Assembly (NCBI RefSeq): GCF_003369915.1
Contig: NC_046677.1
Location: 27,360,913 to 27,424,912 of the forward strand
Length of the DNA stretch: 64,000 nucleotides
From: Drosophila miranda
Taxonomy: Eukaryota > Arthropoda > Insecta > Diptera > Drosophilidae
Reading direction: 5' to 3'
Positions 46,765 to 60,369 of this stretch are shown piece after piece. The notes under the pieces are model-generated. The model saw nothing but the letters and a program-made list of their open reading frames with translations, was not told the origin of the DNA and ran no database searches. Position 1 is the stretch's first letter, and every line of letters begins with the position of its first letter. The translations under genes were made by a program, and so were the position numbers.

Positions 46765-49708
46765 CTGCCTTTGGTGGGATACTGGAGTACTGGAGTTCTG
46801 GTGCGCCTTGGTGGATTATGGGCATATCGGAGGAGATCAAGCTGGAGGAACTACCGCAAGAAGCCAAATTGGGGCACCCGGATGGCGTTGTGGTCGATCG
46901 TGGCTCGGTCCTCGTCTCCTCGGCGTCGGCGGCAACGGCCGGGGCCTCGCTAACGGTTTCGGTTTCTGGGGGCGCACCCAGCGGCGCCAGCGGGGGCACC
47001 AACAGCCCCATCTCGGACGCCAACAGCGACTGCGAGGCGGACGAGTATGCCCCGAAGCGGAAGCAGCGTCGCTATCGGACAACCTTCACCAGCTTTCAGC
47101 TGGAGGAGCTCGAAAAGGCCTTCTCACGCACCCATTACCCCGATGTGTTTACGAGGTGAGTAACGCAAGAGTGAGAACCAAAACAACAACAAGAACAAGA
47201 ACAAGTATACATATAATATGACAAAAGATAAGAGGGCCGAATGGAAAATGGCCCCAAACTTTCGAGAGGAGAGAAATGAAATTTGCATAAATCGCTCATC
47301 GAGACATCAGCGCGACACGACAAAAGGGAGAGACGCTCCTTGGTTTTACGACTCGGGTGATAATAATACTTATGACGACCCCCCCGAGTGGATGGATCTT
47401 CCATCTATCTTATTTGGAGTAACATTTGAATGGGCTTTTACGGGTTCGATTCGATTACAAATCACCAAAGATCAGGCATCTCTCATAGATCCGAATCGAT
47501 GACCCTCTCCAGAGTTCAATTAGCATGCAGAAACCTCTCGAGACTTTAGTCATAAAGTCATAATTGCCATAAATTAAAACTCAGTCAGCTCCCAGTCCGA
47601 GCCCCAAAGTGAACTGCTAATTGAGACCGCACGATGCCCAAGCGAAGCACTACAACAAAAATGTTACAGAAAAGCTCACAAAGTCAATAGCAGCAACAAT
47701 TAGATCAACTTTTTGCCCGCTTGTAGCTGCACTTCTCAATTCAATTCATTAAGGCTGCTTGCTGCTTGATTTGAATGCCCGGCAATTAATTAAGCAAATA
47801 AATCAAATCAGATTTAATTTGTGTTTACGCTGCAATTAGCACTTATGTAGGTGTATTCGCGCGAGAGTCACAGAAAGAGACGCGATAGAGGTCGAGCTTA
47901 GAGAGAGGCTCACATAAGTGAGCGCTTTGAGAAGCGCATAGAAGGGCTTTCTTCGCTCTGTCGAAAGCTTCCAGGTGCACTTTGACAGAGAGAGAGAGCT
48001 TTCTGAAATAAGATATGCAAAGTTCGGTGATAAACGCGATTAGGTGTAGCAGAAAGAACACTTCACTAAAACGCCAGAGAGAGACATTCTAAACGAGGTT
48101 AGCTCTACAGAAAATAAAAAGCTTTCAATTCCTAACCATTTCAATTGATTATAATCCATGTCCTCTCTCTATTTACCACTAAACCTCTGGTTTTTCATCT
48201 TTATTTTTTACAGAGAAGAGCTGGCGATGAAAATTGGCTTAACCGAGGCGCGCATTCAGGTAAGGCCCCCAGAGAGCTATGTTAAGGAGATTTGCGGTTG
48301 ATTCGCGTGCCCCACGTGCAGCCGACAATGTAGTAAAATTGAAAAATAATGGAGCATGTCGTCCCTAATGAAATCGACTCGAAGATAGACGCTCTGAGAG
48401 GCATCCAGGGGAGAGCAGAACAGCAGAAGATGGGGAGAAATGTGCATTCAATTTTAGTTTAGTGCCAGTCATTACAATCCCCGGCGCTTCTTGTTTTTAA
48501 TTATTGCCCCATGCTAAACAACATTATTTGCTTAACCGAACATCCATTTCTCCCAGGACTACATACAGTCCATTCTCTGTTCCGAGTGCGAGTCCCAGTC
48601 CGACTTTGAGTGCAATCAGCCACCGTTCTTGTCCCTGGGATCGACATCGACTCCCATATTCAGATTGTTATGTTAAAAACTAATTAAAGGGGCGTTTTCA
48701 ATAACAACGCCCATTAATTGGATGAGGAGTCTTCCGTGCAATGCAGGAGGATGCTGCGGATACCGATACAGTAGCCTGCCAGCAACACATAATTCATGGC
48801 CTTCTCTCCTTCCTTTGTCGTCTTGTTGCAGGTCTGGTTCCAGAATCGTCGCGCCAAGTGGCGCAAGCAGGAGAAGGTGGGTCCACAGTCGCATCCCTAC
48901 AATCCCTACCTGCCCAGCGGCGCCGCCAGCATGCAAACGGTGGTGGGGGCCGCCCTGCCGCCCAATCCCTTCACCCATCTGGGTTTCCAACTGCGCAAGC
49001 CCTTCGATGCCCAACACGCGGCGAATCTGGCCGCCTTCCGCTACCCGCATCTCTCGGCAGCGCCCATGATCCCCTCCGGCTACTTCAATCAGTTCCAGCG
49101 GTGAGTAGCCCCCGGAGAATCCCCAAGAGAGCTAGCTCCTTTAACCCATGATTCTCTCTCATTGTAGAGCTCCTCCTCACATGCTTCCCCCAGGCATGGC
49201 CGGGATGTACTCGCCCTCCAGCTCCTTCCAGTCGCTCTTGGCCAACATGACGGCTGTGCCGCGGGGCCCGCACCTTCCGCCAATGGGTGGAAAGCCCATG
49301 CTGGTAGGGTCCCCAGACCTACACTCGCCCAACCACCTGCTGGCCTCGCCGCCCACCTCGCCCGCGTCTGGAGCCTCGCAGCACCAGCACCAGCACCAGC
49401 CTCCGCCACAGCCGCCGCCCCCACACGTCCAGCCCTCGCAGCTGTCGCCCCAGCAGCTGGTGGGGATTGCCCTCACCCACCAGGCGCCCTGCGGCTCGCC
49501 CACACAGACGGCACCCGTGGCCCTGACCCTGGCACACTCGCCGCAGCGCCAAATGCCGCCGGCCCCGCTTCCGCCGCCCCGATCATCCACGCCGCCCGAG
49601 GACCGACGCACTTCCTCCATTGCCGCGCTGCGCCTTAAGGCACGTGAGCACGAACTGAAGCTGGAGCTCCTGCGACAGAATGGTCATGGCAACGATGTCG
49701 TCAGCTAG
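46765..49708 (+). CDS. al: Aristaless, paired-class homeodomain transcription factor
   Basis: Nuclear regulator required for the distal tip of appendages (arista, claws). Coding exons are 46,818-47,155, 48,214-48,259, 48,832-49,100 and 49,168-49,708, all GT-AG. The feature begins at the 5' UTR acceptor at 46,765. The 397-residue product is close to the roughly 408 of the D. melanogaster protein. The N-terminus [18 protein letters not shown] is nearly identical to it. The homeodomain spans about residues 83-142, from [20 protein letters not shown] to [12 protein letters not shown], with Gln at position 50. Introns cut it after FTR and after ARIQ. A Pro/His/Gln-rich middle follows, and the C-terminal OAR (aristaless) motif is [20 protein letters not shown]. 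The protein ends HGNDVVS. The ATG sits 53 nt after a strong acceptor, so the leader is spliced. Poly(A) signal at 49,845. Confidence 0.97.
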
Positions 49709-49844
49709 CTGGGGGTGTGCCCCAAGCTCCTGCTGAATATGCTGGAGATCCCAAATCCAAGTGCAAAACATTTGCTGGTTCACTTTAGTCGTAAGCGAAT
49801 AAGTTATTTCATTGTTTGTACAAGTATTTAACACGGAATTTTTA

Positions 49845-49850
49845 AATAAA
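49845..49850 (+). terminator. Poly(A) signal of al
   Basis: AATAAA 137 nt after the al stop codon, followed by a genomic A run at about 49,874. The A run could cause internal priming in cDNA work. Confidence 0.65.
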
Positions 49851-52529
49851 TTCACAAAGTAAATTGAAGAATGAAAAAAAAAAAAAAAAAACTAAGGAAT
49901 ACATGGCTGTCCTAAAGAAAAATTGGGGAAACTAATAGCAGGTCTTCACTGAGACGAAATAATATTCAAATGTTAAGAATACAGTGGATTATATGTAGTT
50001 TCTACATTTAAAATAAAACATTTTGAAACTCATTCACCTTTCACGGTTGCGGCTATATTTATACAAGATCTTTAAGTATATACAATCTTGACAAGTTTCT
50101 CTATCGATGAATCAGGGACTATCACACTATCTAGTAGGAGATTTTGTAAAGGAGCATCAATTCCCTTTCAGGATTCCATCATTCTAGAGACCTTCCATTG
50201 TAAACAGGCTTCTAGGCCCATAGCTTTCCCTCTCAAAGACACCACATTATTAGTTATAGACAATGCTATCAGTCGCCTCCTCGTTTTCTTTGTATTCTTT
50301 TGGTAATTCCCACAAATTACCCATAAGCCGAGGCCTAATAGCATCTCCCTGCCCTCCTCGTAACCATCCTAATATGCGTAACAACACCTACTTAGGAGTA
50401 GAGGAGAGTCGAACACTGAATCACAGCCAGTCCGACCAGATCTTGGGAGTACGAATACGAGTCAAGTCCGAGTCCGAGTCGGATCTGCCATTAATCAGCT
50501 GTATTCCCATAAATCAGAGAATAGAATGGGATTGGGATGGGAGCCATGAAGAGAGGCATGATCAAAAACAAGAGAATCATCATGATCAGGGGAGGGTGCT
50601 ACAAATATAAATTTATGAATAAATTAGAAACAAATTAAATATGTTAATGATTCGAAGTCGAAGTTCGAACAACAATGATCGCTCGATCTGCGATCGGGAG
50701 AGCGGGAACTTCGAACATTGGAGATCTCCAATCGACAGAGACACAAAGAGAGAGGAAACTTCGAGAGATCTCGCTTGGATCTTGGATCTTCTTCGATCTG
50801 TAGATGATTTCTCTCGCTTGCTTTTGTTTGTGAATTATGCGCGGTAATTAATAAAATGGAATATTTATGATAACATTTATAAAACACGAAGTTGCCTAAT
50901 TCGATTACCAGATTTTTTGGTCATCCGTTCGTTTGTTGCCAGACTCCGGACTCGGCAGTGAAGATACGATACTCGTATTTTATGGCACAAAAAGAGGCAG
51001 TGCCAGATCTTGACTTGAAATCCTCCTCACATGCCCTGGTAATTGCGATGAGGTGGAACTGTGATAATCATGTTTAACCGACGGACAACGGCTGCAGGGC
51101 CTCTCCTTTCAGACTGTATAATTTTCTGTGTCTCTCACTCTCTCTGCATCTCCCTCGATGTTGGTAACATTTCATGCATTTCAATGAGTTCGTCAAATGC
51201 AGAATATAAAAAAAATATACAGGGAAAAGGAGAGAGAAAAAAGAGATCCAAACAATTAATTTGCATAATAATCAAGCCAAGGGTAGGGTTTATATATGGC
51301 TATATGGGATGGAGGAGGGCAGCAAAGAGGGAGGTTCAACAACCATATTAATAATCATTAATTAAGGCGACTAATTAACGCTGACATTAAGAGACTGCAT
51401 TTTAATTACACCCCTAAGTCCGATTGGATTTCATTTGATATTAGTTTAGTTTTTGTGTTCTGTCTGGCTTTGGAGATTGCACAAGCACAAGCACACAGCG
51501 AGAAATGTGATATGGAATGGAGTGAAATAAATCATAAATAAGAACACTATAATAACTATATACAGTATTTCCGATGACTATTTCATTGCAATAGCCATGC
51601 TTCAAGTTATTCTTGTACATTTATTATATCACTTTTCTATCAGATCCTCCATAAAGATTATGGTTATGCACATATCCCTAAATACATATTGTTCCCCCAA
51701 AATTAAAGAACCATTGATGAAAGAAAAGCATGTCTTCCCCGACGCTTTGTTCTTAAATTTATTCTATTAAGCCTCTCTCTTTCCTGTTGAATTCCCTTTT
51801 TTACTTGATTTCTTCCAGTGCATCTCCAATTGCTTGTACAACATCTCTATTCTATTTGAGTAAATGCATTTAATTTGTTGGCAAATTTGCACAAAAATAT
51901 TCGATTAATGCGCTTTTTTGTTAGGTTTTAATTTAATTTATCTGCAACACAAACTTAATTGTTAATTCCACGAGCCTGACTGCACAAAATCAACAAAAAA
52001 CAACAACAATCGGAAAGGTAGGATCGACGTCTTAGATACCCTGGAATACTGCATATAGGTCCAAACCACTTTGGATGATTAATGAATGTATCTTCGAGGA
52101 TTGGTAACCACTCCTTTTAAAGAAGCACAAAACAATATTGGCTTGATCACAAAAAACACGATATAATATAGTAATACGATCTTGGAAGCAGCATATCAGG
52201 ATCAACTGAAGCGTATGTGGCATAGAAGTAGACGAATAACAAGGCTAATATTGTCTCAACAGTTTTAGCTGTAGGTTCGGAACACTCTCCATCTCTGGCT
52301 TACAAACCTTTGCTCAAAATCATAAGACCCTGCTATCTTTCCAGGGTATCAACCACCAGAAAGACGCAGAACGAAGGCGGTTGTTTTTTTGCTCATTTTA
52401 CTTTAATTTTTCTTTGTGTTGGTTGCTGCCTTTTTTTGTTGCCTTGCAAGACAAAATGCAGTTGCTGTTGTCGCTGCTGCCTCTGAATATAGATGTATGT
52501 ATCTGTATAATTGCTCGAGAGCATTAGTA

Positions 52530-52545
52530 TGTGTGTGTGTGTGTG
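52530..52545 (+). repeat. (TG)n microsatellite
   Basis: Perfect dinucleotide run of about eight units. Confidence 0.85.
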
Positions 52546-54228
52546 CATCTGTGTGTTTCGTGTGTCGGCGCAATTAAGTTTGCGTTTAATTTGCAATTAT
52601 CCAAACGACTCAAACTAATTAGCGCCACTTTGATTAAGCCTGCCAACAACAAATGGAAATGAAAATGGATAGTGGATAATGGATAATGGAAAAACGGAAA
52701 ATATTTGCAGCTTTTCCATGATACATAGTCACAGACCGCAGAGGGGGTGGGGGTAGAGGAGAAAACCAAAACCAAAAATAATAGTTAAATGCAAAAATCT
52801 TTATTCGATTTATGACGAAGGGAATTGCACATGATTGGAAATCATTGTGGCCCTGAAATATATCCACAGCATTTGCATGGGTATGGGTATGGGTATATGC
52901 ATAGATTATTGGCCATAAAATCTCCAAACAGACAACATTTGTGGTGGGAATCGTTTTTGTAGGGAATTATAAATTCATTCAGACAAACAAAAGACTTAGG
53001 CAGCGAACTAGAGGGCGAGACATCTGTGAATCTGTAGCTGTAGCTGTATCTCTATCTAAATCTGTATCTGTTCGATGTGAATGAAACCAGTAATCCAGTT
53101 ACATGTTTGAGCCCATTTCCAGGGCAGTTGATGAGATAATCTCCAATCAGCGATGGGAAATCTGCCGATAGATAGAAAGATATTAAGATACATACTCGAA
53201 AGTAGAGAGGGAGGATTCTGTACCATAATCTATTAAGATCATAGATGTTTCAATGATGAGATCATCTCTCCAACATGCATACGAGTATTTCCTTTGCTCA
53301 TAAAAATAATCTTTATGGATCTTTCCAACACATTCCCCCAAAACACATTGACACATTTTATAGATTCTGGAAGGCACACTTTTAACTTCAGTGCCGATAG
53401 ATCGGAGATTCGAATGATCTGAGTCATTTTTGTTTACCCTAATAAAGAAAACTCTTAGCAGTAAGTTCTGAGTGAAGTTTCGGAATTTTTAAGGTACAAT
53501 AAATGATTGTGATTCATCATTTGATCGCATTTAGAAAAGCTTGGAATTCATATCCTAAAAATTCACAGATTTCCATTCTTGGATTGATATTATTGGTAAA
53601 TCGCATAACAGATGAAATTTTAAATATTTCGGATAACTAATAATGTTTAATATTATCGAACCATAAATTTTCGTTTTAAAATTTGAATGCCATTCGATTT
53701 TGAAAGGACTTTAAAGATAGAGCTTGTATTTGAAATATAATTGCTTTGAAAAATTAAGGCATCCATACAGTGGGTTCGTTTTCTTTTGGAACAGAGTATT
53801 TTTGCAGAGTATTAAATTCCTCTAAAACTCACCAAAAATACAACTCTTGTGCCTCTTCGTATGTTCATGTAAACTTTCCTTTCGCTTGTTTCTCGCGCAG
53901 ATGAAATTATTCAGTGTTTGGCGGTTGTTTTGGGACTTGTGCATAAATTAAATTAAGGCAGACTTCCCGCTCGACTTGCAGATGCAGGGTATCTCCCAAT
54001 GATGGGAGGGGGAAGAGGTAGAGAAGGAGATCCGGGAGATGGGAAGGGGTAGGGGCAGAGCAGGGGATCCCAGAGATCGGAAGAGGAGACATGGAAGAAG
54101 CTAACAATTCCATTTGGCCTGCTGCAGCAATTGGAGCATGTCGAACGGGGCTTTGGGGGCTGTTCGGATCCTAATTAACTTGTTGCCATAATTGCTCACT
54201 TTTTATGTGTTGCATGTGATTGTTGCAT

Positions 54229-54271
54229 GCTGCTGCTGCTGCTGCTTCTGCTGCTCCTGCTGCTCCTGCTT
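54229..54271 (+). repeat. (CTG)n-type microsatellite
   Basis: CTG units with TTC/TCC interruptions. They give Cys-rich or Leu-rich false translations. Confidence 0.85.
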
Positions 54272-57200
54272 CTTAGGGGGCAACACTGGCCAATGGAAGA
54301 GTGCTACAAATTTCAATATAAATCAAGAAATGCTGCTCGTGCGACCTCATAAGCGCCGACAAAACGGTAACGATGTGACTTTTATTATGTCCCAAAGACG
54401 ACGCCACACGGAACCCACACACAAGGAGAGACAGACAGACAGATAGAAGAAGAAGGAGAGAGAAAGAGAGAGAAAGAGGGAAACAGGGAAACACAACGAA
54501 ATGAGAAACATTTGGCGCCGGAGCAATTAGTTATCAAAGACGTCGCTCATTGACAACCAAAAGTCAAAGCACTCGAAGTGCCACCCAAGACAGAGGGACA
54601 GAATGGGGATGGGAATGGGAAGGGGAATGGGCAGGAAAGCTATATAAAGTGGACATTATCCCCATATATATAAATGATGACTCATCCACGGGTCCGATAT
54701 GAAGACAAAAGAACGACGACACCGAAGACGAAGATCGACTACCGAAGTTTTTGGTGTAAGTGAAGGCCCCCGCCTGGAAATGGAGCCTCTCCCTTCCTCC
54801 TCCATTCCTCTCTTCAACGTGCCGTGGCATGTTGTGTGTAGCACCGCCCCAAATCATGGCAACGTGTGCCCCAGACCCCAGACCCCAGAGACGTATATTA
54901 AAACGTAGCACCGGCTAAACATTGATCCTTATCGACATGGTCCCAGAGAGCGAGAGGCATGGGGCTTGTGTGTAGTACCCACTCGATCTGGGGAGAGGCT
55001 GCAATTGGTAGCCAGAACAGCAGTGGCAGTGGCGGCAGTGGCAGCAGTGGCAGCAACAACTTAGCACGAGACACACTGTGGACACAGCACGCAAGTCTCA
55101 AGAGGTGCCTCTGTCTACGGACAGCCACAACATATCCCTTCATACTTTATGAGGAATCGTTGTAGCTGAAACTTAAGCAGTTTGTTGATGTTTGAAAGTT
55201 AATGTATACTTTGTGCGGGTTATCCGCTTGATTACGAAAATGTCGAGCTATTGTGAATTATACTCATACCTTTAGCTCCTTAAAAGTGCGGCACTGATTT
55301 AGAGACAACGAACTTCAACACAAATTTTGTTAGGCCAAAGTTTTTGTATTTGAAATAAAGTCAAGGAACAACAGCATTAAGATATGAATATTCCATAATT
55401 TAAAGTTATTAATTCTTATTTATTAGTGATAGATAATAGTATAACAGATAAATCTACTCCTATAGTATTTCCACTTAAAAAAGTTCGCTCATAAACCAAG
55501 CCTCAGCCCCAACTGACTTTCGAGTTTTGAGTTTATATTTTATGTCTCCATCTAATTAAATCTAATATATATTTATGTATCTCCAAATTTCAATCTATGT
55601 ATCGTTTTATATTCGTTTAGCGATGAGATATAACTTCCTATATAGAGAGCGATGTGTGTAACATCCTACTGACCCATTCCCATCCCAGGCCCCAAAATGA
55701 ATTCATAATTCGACTCAAACTCGACTACGAAATGTATGCGCTAATTAAATAAACATAAAACCCTGGCCGGGCATTATCTACGCCTCCTTAGCTTATCGGG
55801 CAGCGACATGTGTAAGAGATCGAAGAGATCTCTGGAGCATTTGCATATTTCTGCCCCGATTTGGGGATCGCCTTTTGGATGCCCACGCACCTGGGGCCAT
55901 AATGAGGCTGATTAGAGCGCGTTTTTGTCGTAGGTGTTGCAGCGTGTAAGATTAGATTAGGCTAATCAGCTGGATCTGCCACAGAAGGGGGCAGATAGTG
56001 CGCAGCTGCGGAAAGATCAAAACCGAAAGCCGTGGGGCATGTGAATGGCCCACTCGCAATACGGAGGAGAGTGGCCAATGGCCAATGGCCATCGATAATT
56101 GCGGCTAATTAACTCTGCAACTGCAACGTTGCACCGCTGCAATGCGATTTATAATTTGAGTTTGCCACAAATTAAAATTGCCATCGGGCAAGGCATTTGC
56201 GGCATGCGACGCTGCGAAATCTGACAAGCGGCAACAGCATAATAAAAATATGTGAAATGTGAAATTAAATAGGACGCATCCAGCAGCTGCCCCAAATGCA
56301 CTGAGAGAAACCAGAGGAGAGACAAAGGATACCAAGGAAGATTTGGAGGGTCTTGCGTGATTATCCTTTGAAATGTTTCATAGATTTTTCAAGAGAATTT
56401 CGACAAATGAAAGGACATGATCGAAAGAAGTTTTAGAGCCTGATCGGTGGGTAGTACTAGTGTTACATATATACATATTTCAATTCGCAGGGGAGAGAGA
56501 GAGAACGCAAGCGATCTATACTCTTCGAGTACCAGGTATAAAAAAAACTTGGAAAATAGGAGATATTCGAACCCTTACTCCAATCGTAACTTTTCCTTTC
56601 ACTGATAATATCTCATTTCTTCCAGTGCCTTTTTCGTTGACATATTTGGGCGTGCCCCCCAAAAAAGGAGCACATCTCAGCCATGCCCTGTTCTGGCCTG
56701 TTCTGCCCTACCCTTTGCTCACTAATTTGCCATTTAGTGAGGCATTCAAGGCATTTGGGTGACAAGAGCAAGAGCAAGAGCAAGGACGGACACAAGGCGG
56801 CCAAAACTTTAATGGCTTAATGTGGCAAATGTGGCAATGTGGTATATTTTGGCCTGGCCCAAAGCATTGGCCACATTTCGAGCAATTTTTCTGTTATTTG
56901 TCTGATTTTTCAATCAGCAGGAGAGAGAGTGATGTAAGAGATGCAGAGTGCGGTGGAGGCAGTGCAATTACTCGGCCGCAGAGCAGATCGCTTAAAATCT
57001 TATTAAGTTTTGTTTGTTTTCATCATTATTTTCACGGCCGAGGCCCATTTTCGGCCATTAAGAGTGAAAATCTTGTGTAAATCGAATTATTTGTAATTTA
57101 TGGTGTGGCAGCAGCAGCAGCCCCTGCTCCATGACTCCCCGACTTGTCCAGTAAATGGAGGATTATTACCCATCCAGCCGTCATCAGCCATCGTACCGAT

Positions 57201-57908
57201 CCCCATCCAGTCATCGACTCGAGGTATAGCCATAGCTAAACCAATAACCATTAAGCGTGCTAAAATCAATCGCAATTGCCCGATGCTGGCCCGGTACTGG
57301 TCTGGCCTGGCCTCCACCTCCACCTGATCCTCTCTAGACTCCTCCACTCTGCGACTCCTCTCCCTCTTTCTGCGGTTACAATTTGCAGACGATTTGCGGT
57401 TCCGTCTCTCTGTCTCTCTCTGTGCGATCGGTGGTGTGGGTTACCTCAAAAGCCAACATGGCTGGAGGATCGGATCCGCAACCAGCTCCAAGAGAGGGGG
57501 GGTCTACAGACCAAACTGGTTCAAACAGATTATCGATTTTCAATTACGCGGCGAGTGTGCGGCTAAGTAGTTTGGTTTTTGTTTGGTCTAGCAATTTTCG
57601 AAGGCAAAACTGCAGCTGCAGTCCCAGGTCCAGCAATCATTTAGTAAGTAATCGAAAGGCGGGAAAAAATAGGGGTAAAAACGATCCAACAATACAAATT
57701 ATGGAACGAACTTGGATGAAAAAGGTTGCCAAGAACGAATATAAATAATTTGTGGAAAAATGTGCATAAATTCCGAGCTAAAAATAAAGAAAGAAATTTC
57801 CAACAAATTTGTGGAAATATAATCAAAAAAGTTTTTACAAGAATTGCTAAAAGAGCTCAAATTCAGTTTTCTCCAGAGTTCTCTACAGTTTCATAAAAGT
57901 TTCTAAAG

Positions 57909-57929
57909 AGTTAGTTAGTTAGTTAGTTA
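57909..57929 (+). repeat. (GTTA)n microsatellite
   Basis: Five tetranucleotide units. A short complementary (ACTA)-type run, ctaactaactc, lies about 80 nt downstream near 58,004-58,014, so a stem is possible. Confidence 0.8.
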
Positions 57930-59975
57930 CCTCCCAATGGATTAAACAAATTGAGTGCGACACTCGGCAGCAACTACTCATCAACCTCGTGAGTCTGTCA
58001 CTCACTAACTAACTCTCCGACTAAGTGGGTGAGGGGAGCTAACCATATACAGACATATATTCATACTCATATATATGTAGTTGTAGTATCTTATCTAACG
58101 AATCGTTTAGCAAGTATAACCCGTTTGCTGCCGGCGTGTGACTTGTCCCGCGAGATCTATGAATGAAAGCGGGTTCCCGAAAGGCAGCCACTGCCACAGT
58201 GAATGCGAGGAGACCCCAAGTGGGGAGCTATGCTAATCGGTGGGATTATAATTAATTAATTAGGCAGCTAGCCATGATCCGCATTAGGGATCACTCTCTT
58301 TCTCTGGAGGCTCTGGGATGAGCCTCTGTCCGAGTTTGCGGCCTAAGTCTTTTGGTTTTGGTTTGCCTTTGGTTTTGGTTCCGTGTCCCAGACTTCGGAT
58401 CATTTTTGGGTCTTACTGCCTTGATTGTTGTTCCAGCGAAGCGTCAGAAATTTAATCAAAATTTTCATAAACGCTCTCCGCTCCAAATTGCACATTTAAT
58501 GACAATAATTTGCGTAATGGATTTTCATGTTCTCGTAATTGAATTTATTTTAATTTAAACTAAATTGCGCTACGCGTTACACGAATGGGGATGTGGATGT
58601 GGATGGAGGATGGTGGATGGTGGAGCCCCATCGGAGGCAACGGAATGTATAATTTTATGCGCTCACGCGGCCGCTCCACTAATTGATTATAATTCTGTCA
58701 GTCGCCACCGTTGCAGCAGGCTGCCAGGCGACCTGCCACTGCCACCGAAGCCTGTGCCGATGCCACTCCTGGTACTTCAGCTGGGCATGTGTCCCAGAGT
58801 CGCAGTCTCTGGATCTGCTCCATATTTCGCGCATTATTTCGCGCTCGTTAGCCGGCTTCGGGCTGCTGCAACATCACCATACCCAAGTCCCAGCCCATCA
58901 TCATCGACAGCATCACCATCAGCCTCTCGATCGGCAGTGCTCCATCATCAGTCTGGGGGATAGAGATGCGCGCGTGAATCGATCCTATCATGATGCTACA
59001 GCAAGTATAATAATTTTGGGACTTCGTATCTATCGTACTACTCTTCATCTATAGAAACTTTTCTTCTGTTTTAATGACGAGGCATGTATTCCTAGACAGA
59101 AAACATTCCGACTGCCTTTAGTTTCTAATCCTTATGTTTTCCTAATTATTTATCTATCCCACACCCAAATCATAAGTCCTTGCCTTTTAGAAACCTCTGA
59201 AACTTATATCGATCTCTGCTTAAATTGTCCCACGAATCATAACCCCATTCCCCATAAAAATCACGCACTCCTCTCTAGATATAAGCGACTGCTGTGTGCC
59301 TGGCAGGTGTTTCGGGCGATCGAGCCCAGCGATCGATTCGCTTCGTGGCAGCCCGTTAATAAATACTCATCGCCGTACACAGTGGCCCGGTGTCCAAGGG
59401 TCCAGCGTCCGGTGGGGAGATGTGCGGCTCTGAAGAGAAGGTGTTCTGTAAAACTGTTTGATGGATTTCATAATAGTCGGACATTATGTTTGCTTCCGCT
59501 GTCAAGCGATGCTGTTGCCGCAATTTACTTTTTATGAATGTCAATGGTTTTTTAATTAATTGCAGGCCATTTTCGGAAGGCAAGGCCCCCCCGTTTTGGT
59601 GGATACTTTATGGGCGTCGCTTTCATATGCAAAAAAAATTACGAACTGCTTTGGGGTATTGCATAAATCTGGATATTGATAGCCGTTCATTAATGCCAAC
59701 CAATTCGATTCGATCGATGCGATCGTAAAATTTGTCTCACTTTTTGATGTGCCAATAACAATTCTCTCTATGAGCCATAAAAATAATTCCCAAATTTAAT
59801 TCCGATTCGCCGATTTCTGTTTCATTCCGTTCCGATCGAGAGTCTCTCTGCAGTTCATTAAAGGCGCTTAAATTGTATTTCAATGCAGAGTCCGGAGGGG
59901 GTCCACACGAGCGCCAGAAGCGCACAAATCCAATCAAAATGCACACCGAAGAAGACGCCGCTCCAGACCTCAAGT

Positions 59976-60008
59976 CGGTCGACGTCGACGTAGACGTCGA
60001 CGTCGACC
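59976..60008. repeat. (GTCGAC) palindromic tandem run
   Basis: Repeated gtcgac/gacgtc units form a self-complementary stretch of about 30 nt. Either strand can fold back on itself. Confidence 0.8.
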
Positions 60009-60340
60009 CCCTGTGCGAGTCATTGTCGTAAATCACACATTAAAATATTTATTTGTATTTTTAGTTGTTCAAAAATTAGCTAAGAGCCCTGCTCGGACGG
60101 ACCCTGGCCATCGGAACATCGATCGTCTTGGGGTCGTCGCAGTCGCAGTCTCTGTCGCTGTCTCTGTCGCTGTCGGAGACGGGACGCTGGGCTTTTGTTG
60201 TGCGAGTGAATTTTAATTTCCTTTTTATGATATTTTAATTTATTTCAGCGTAAATCAAAACCCAAACGAGGGCTCTCGCCCGCTGCAGGGGCTGCACTTT
60301 TAATAAATTAGATTACTCTTCAGGTCTGCAGATCGTCTCC

Positions 60341-60369
60341 GGAGTGGAGTGGAGTGGAGTGGAGTGGAG
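60341..60369 (+). repeat. (GGAGT)n microsatellite
   Basis: Nearly six perfect pentanucleotide units. Confidence 0.9.

Noticed and set aside
49089..49620. Minus-strand open frames opposite the last al exon
   Set aside because: They are Gly/Trp/Cys-rich antisense of Pro/Gln/His codons in al. No independent support.
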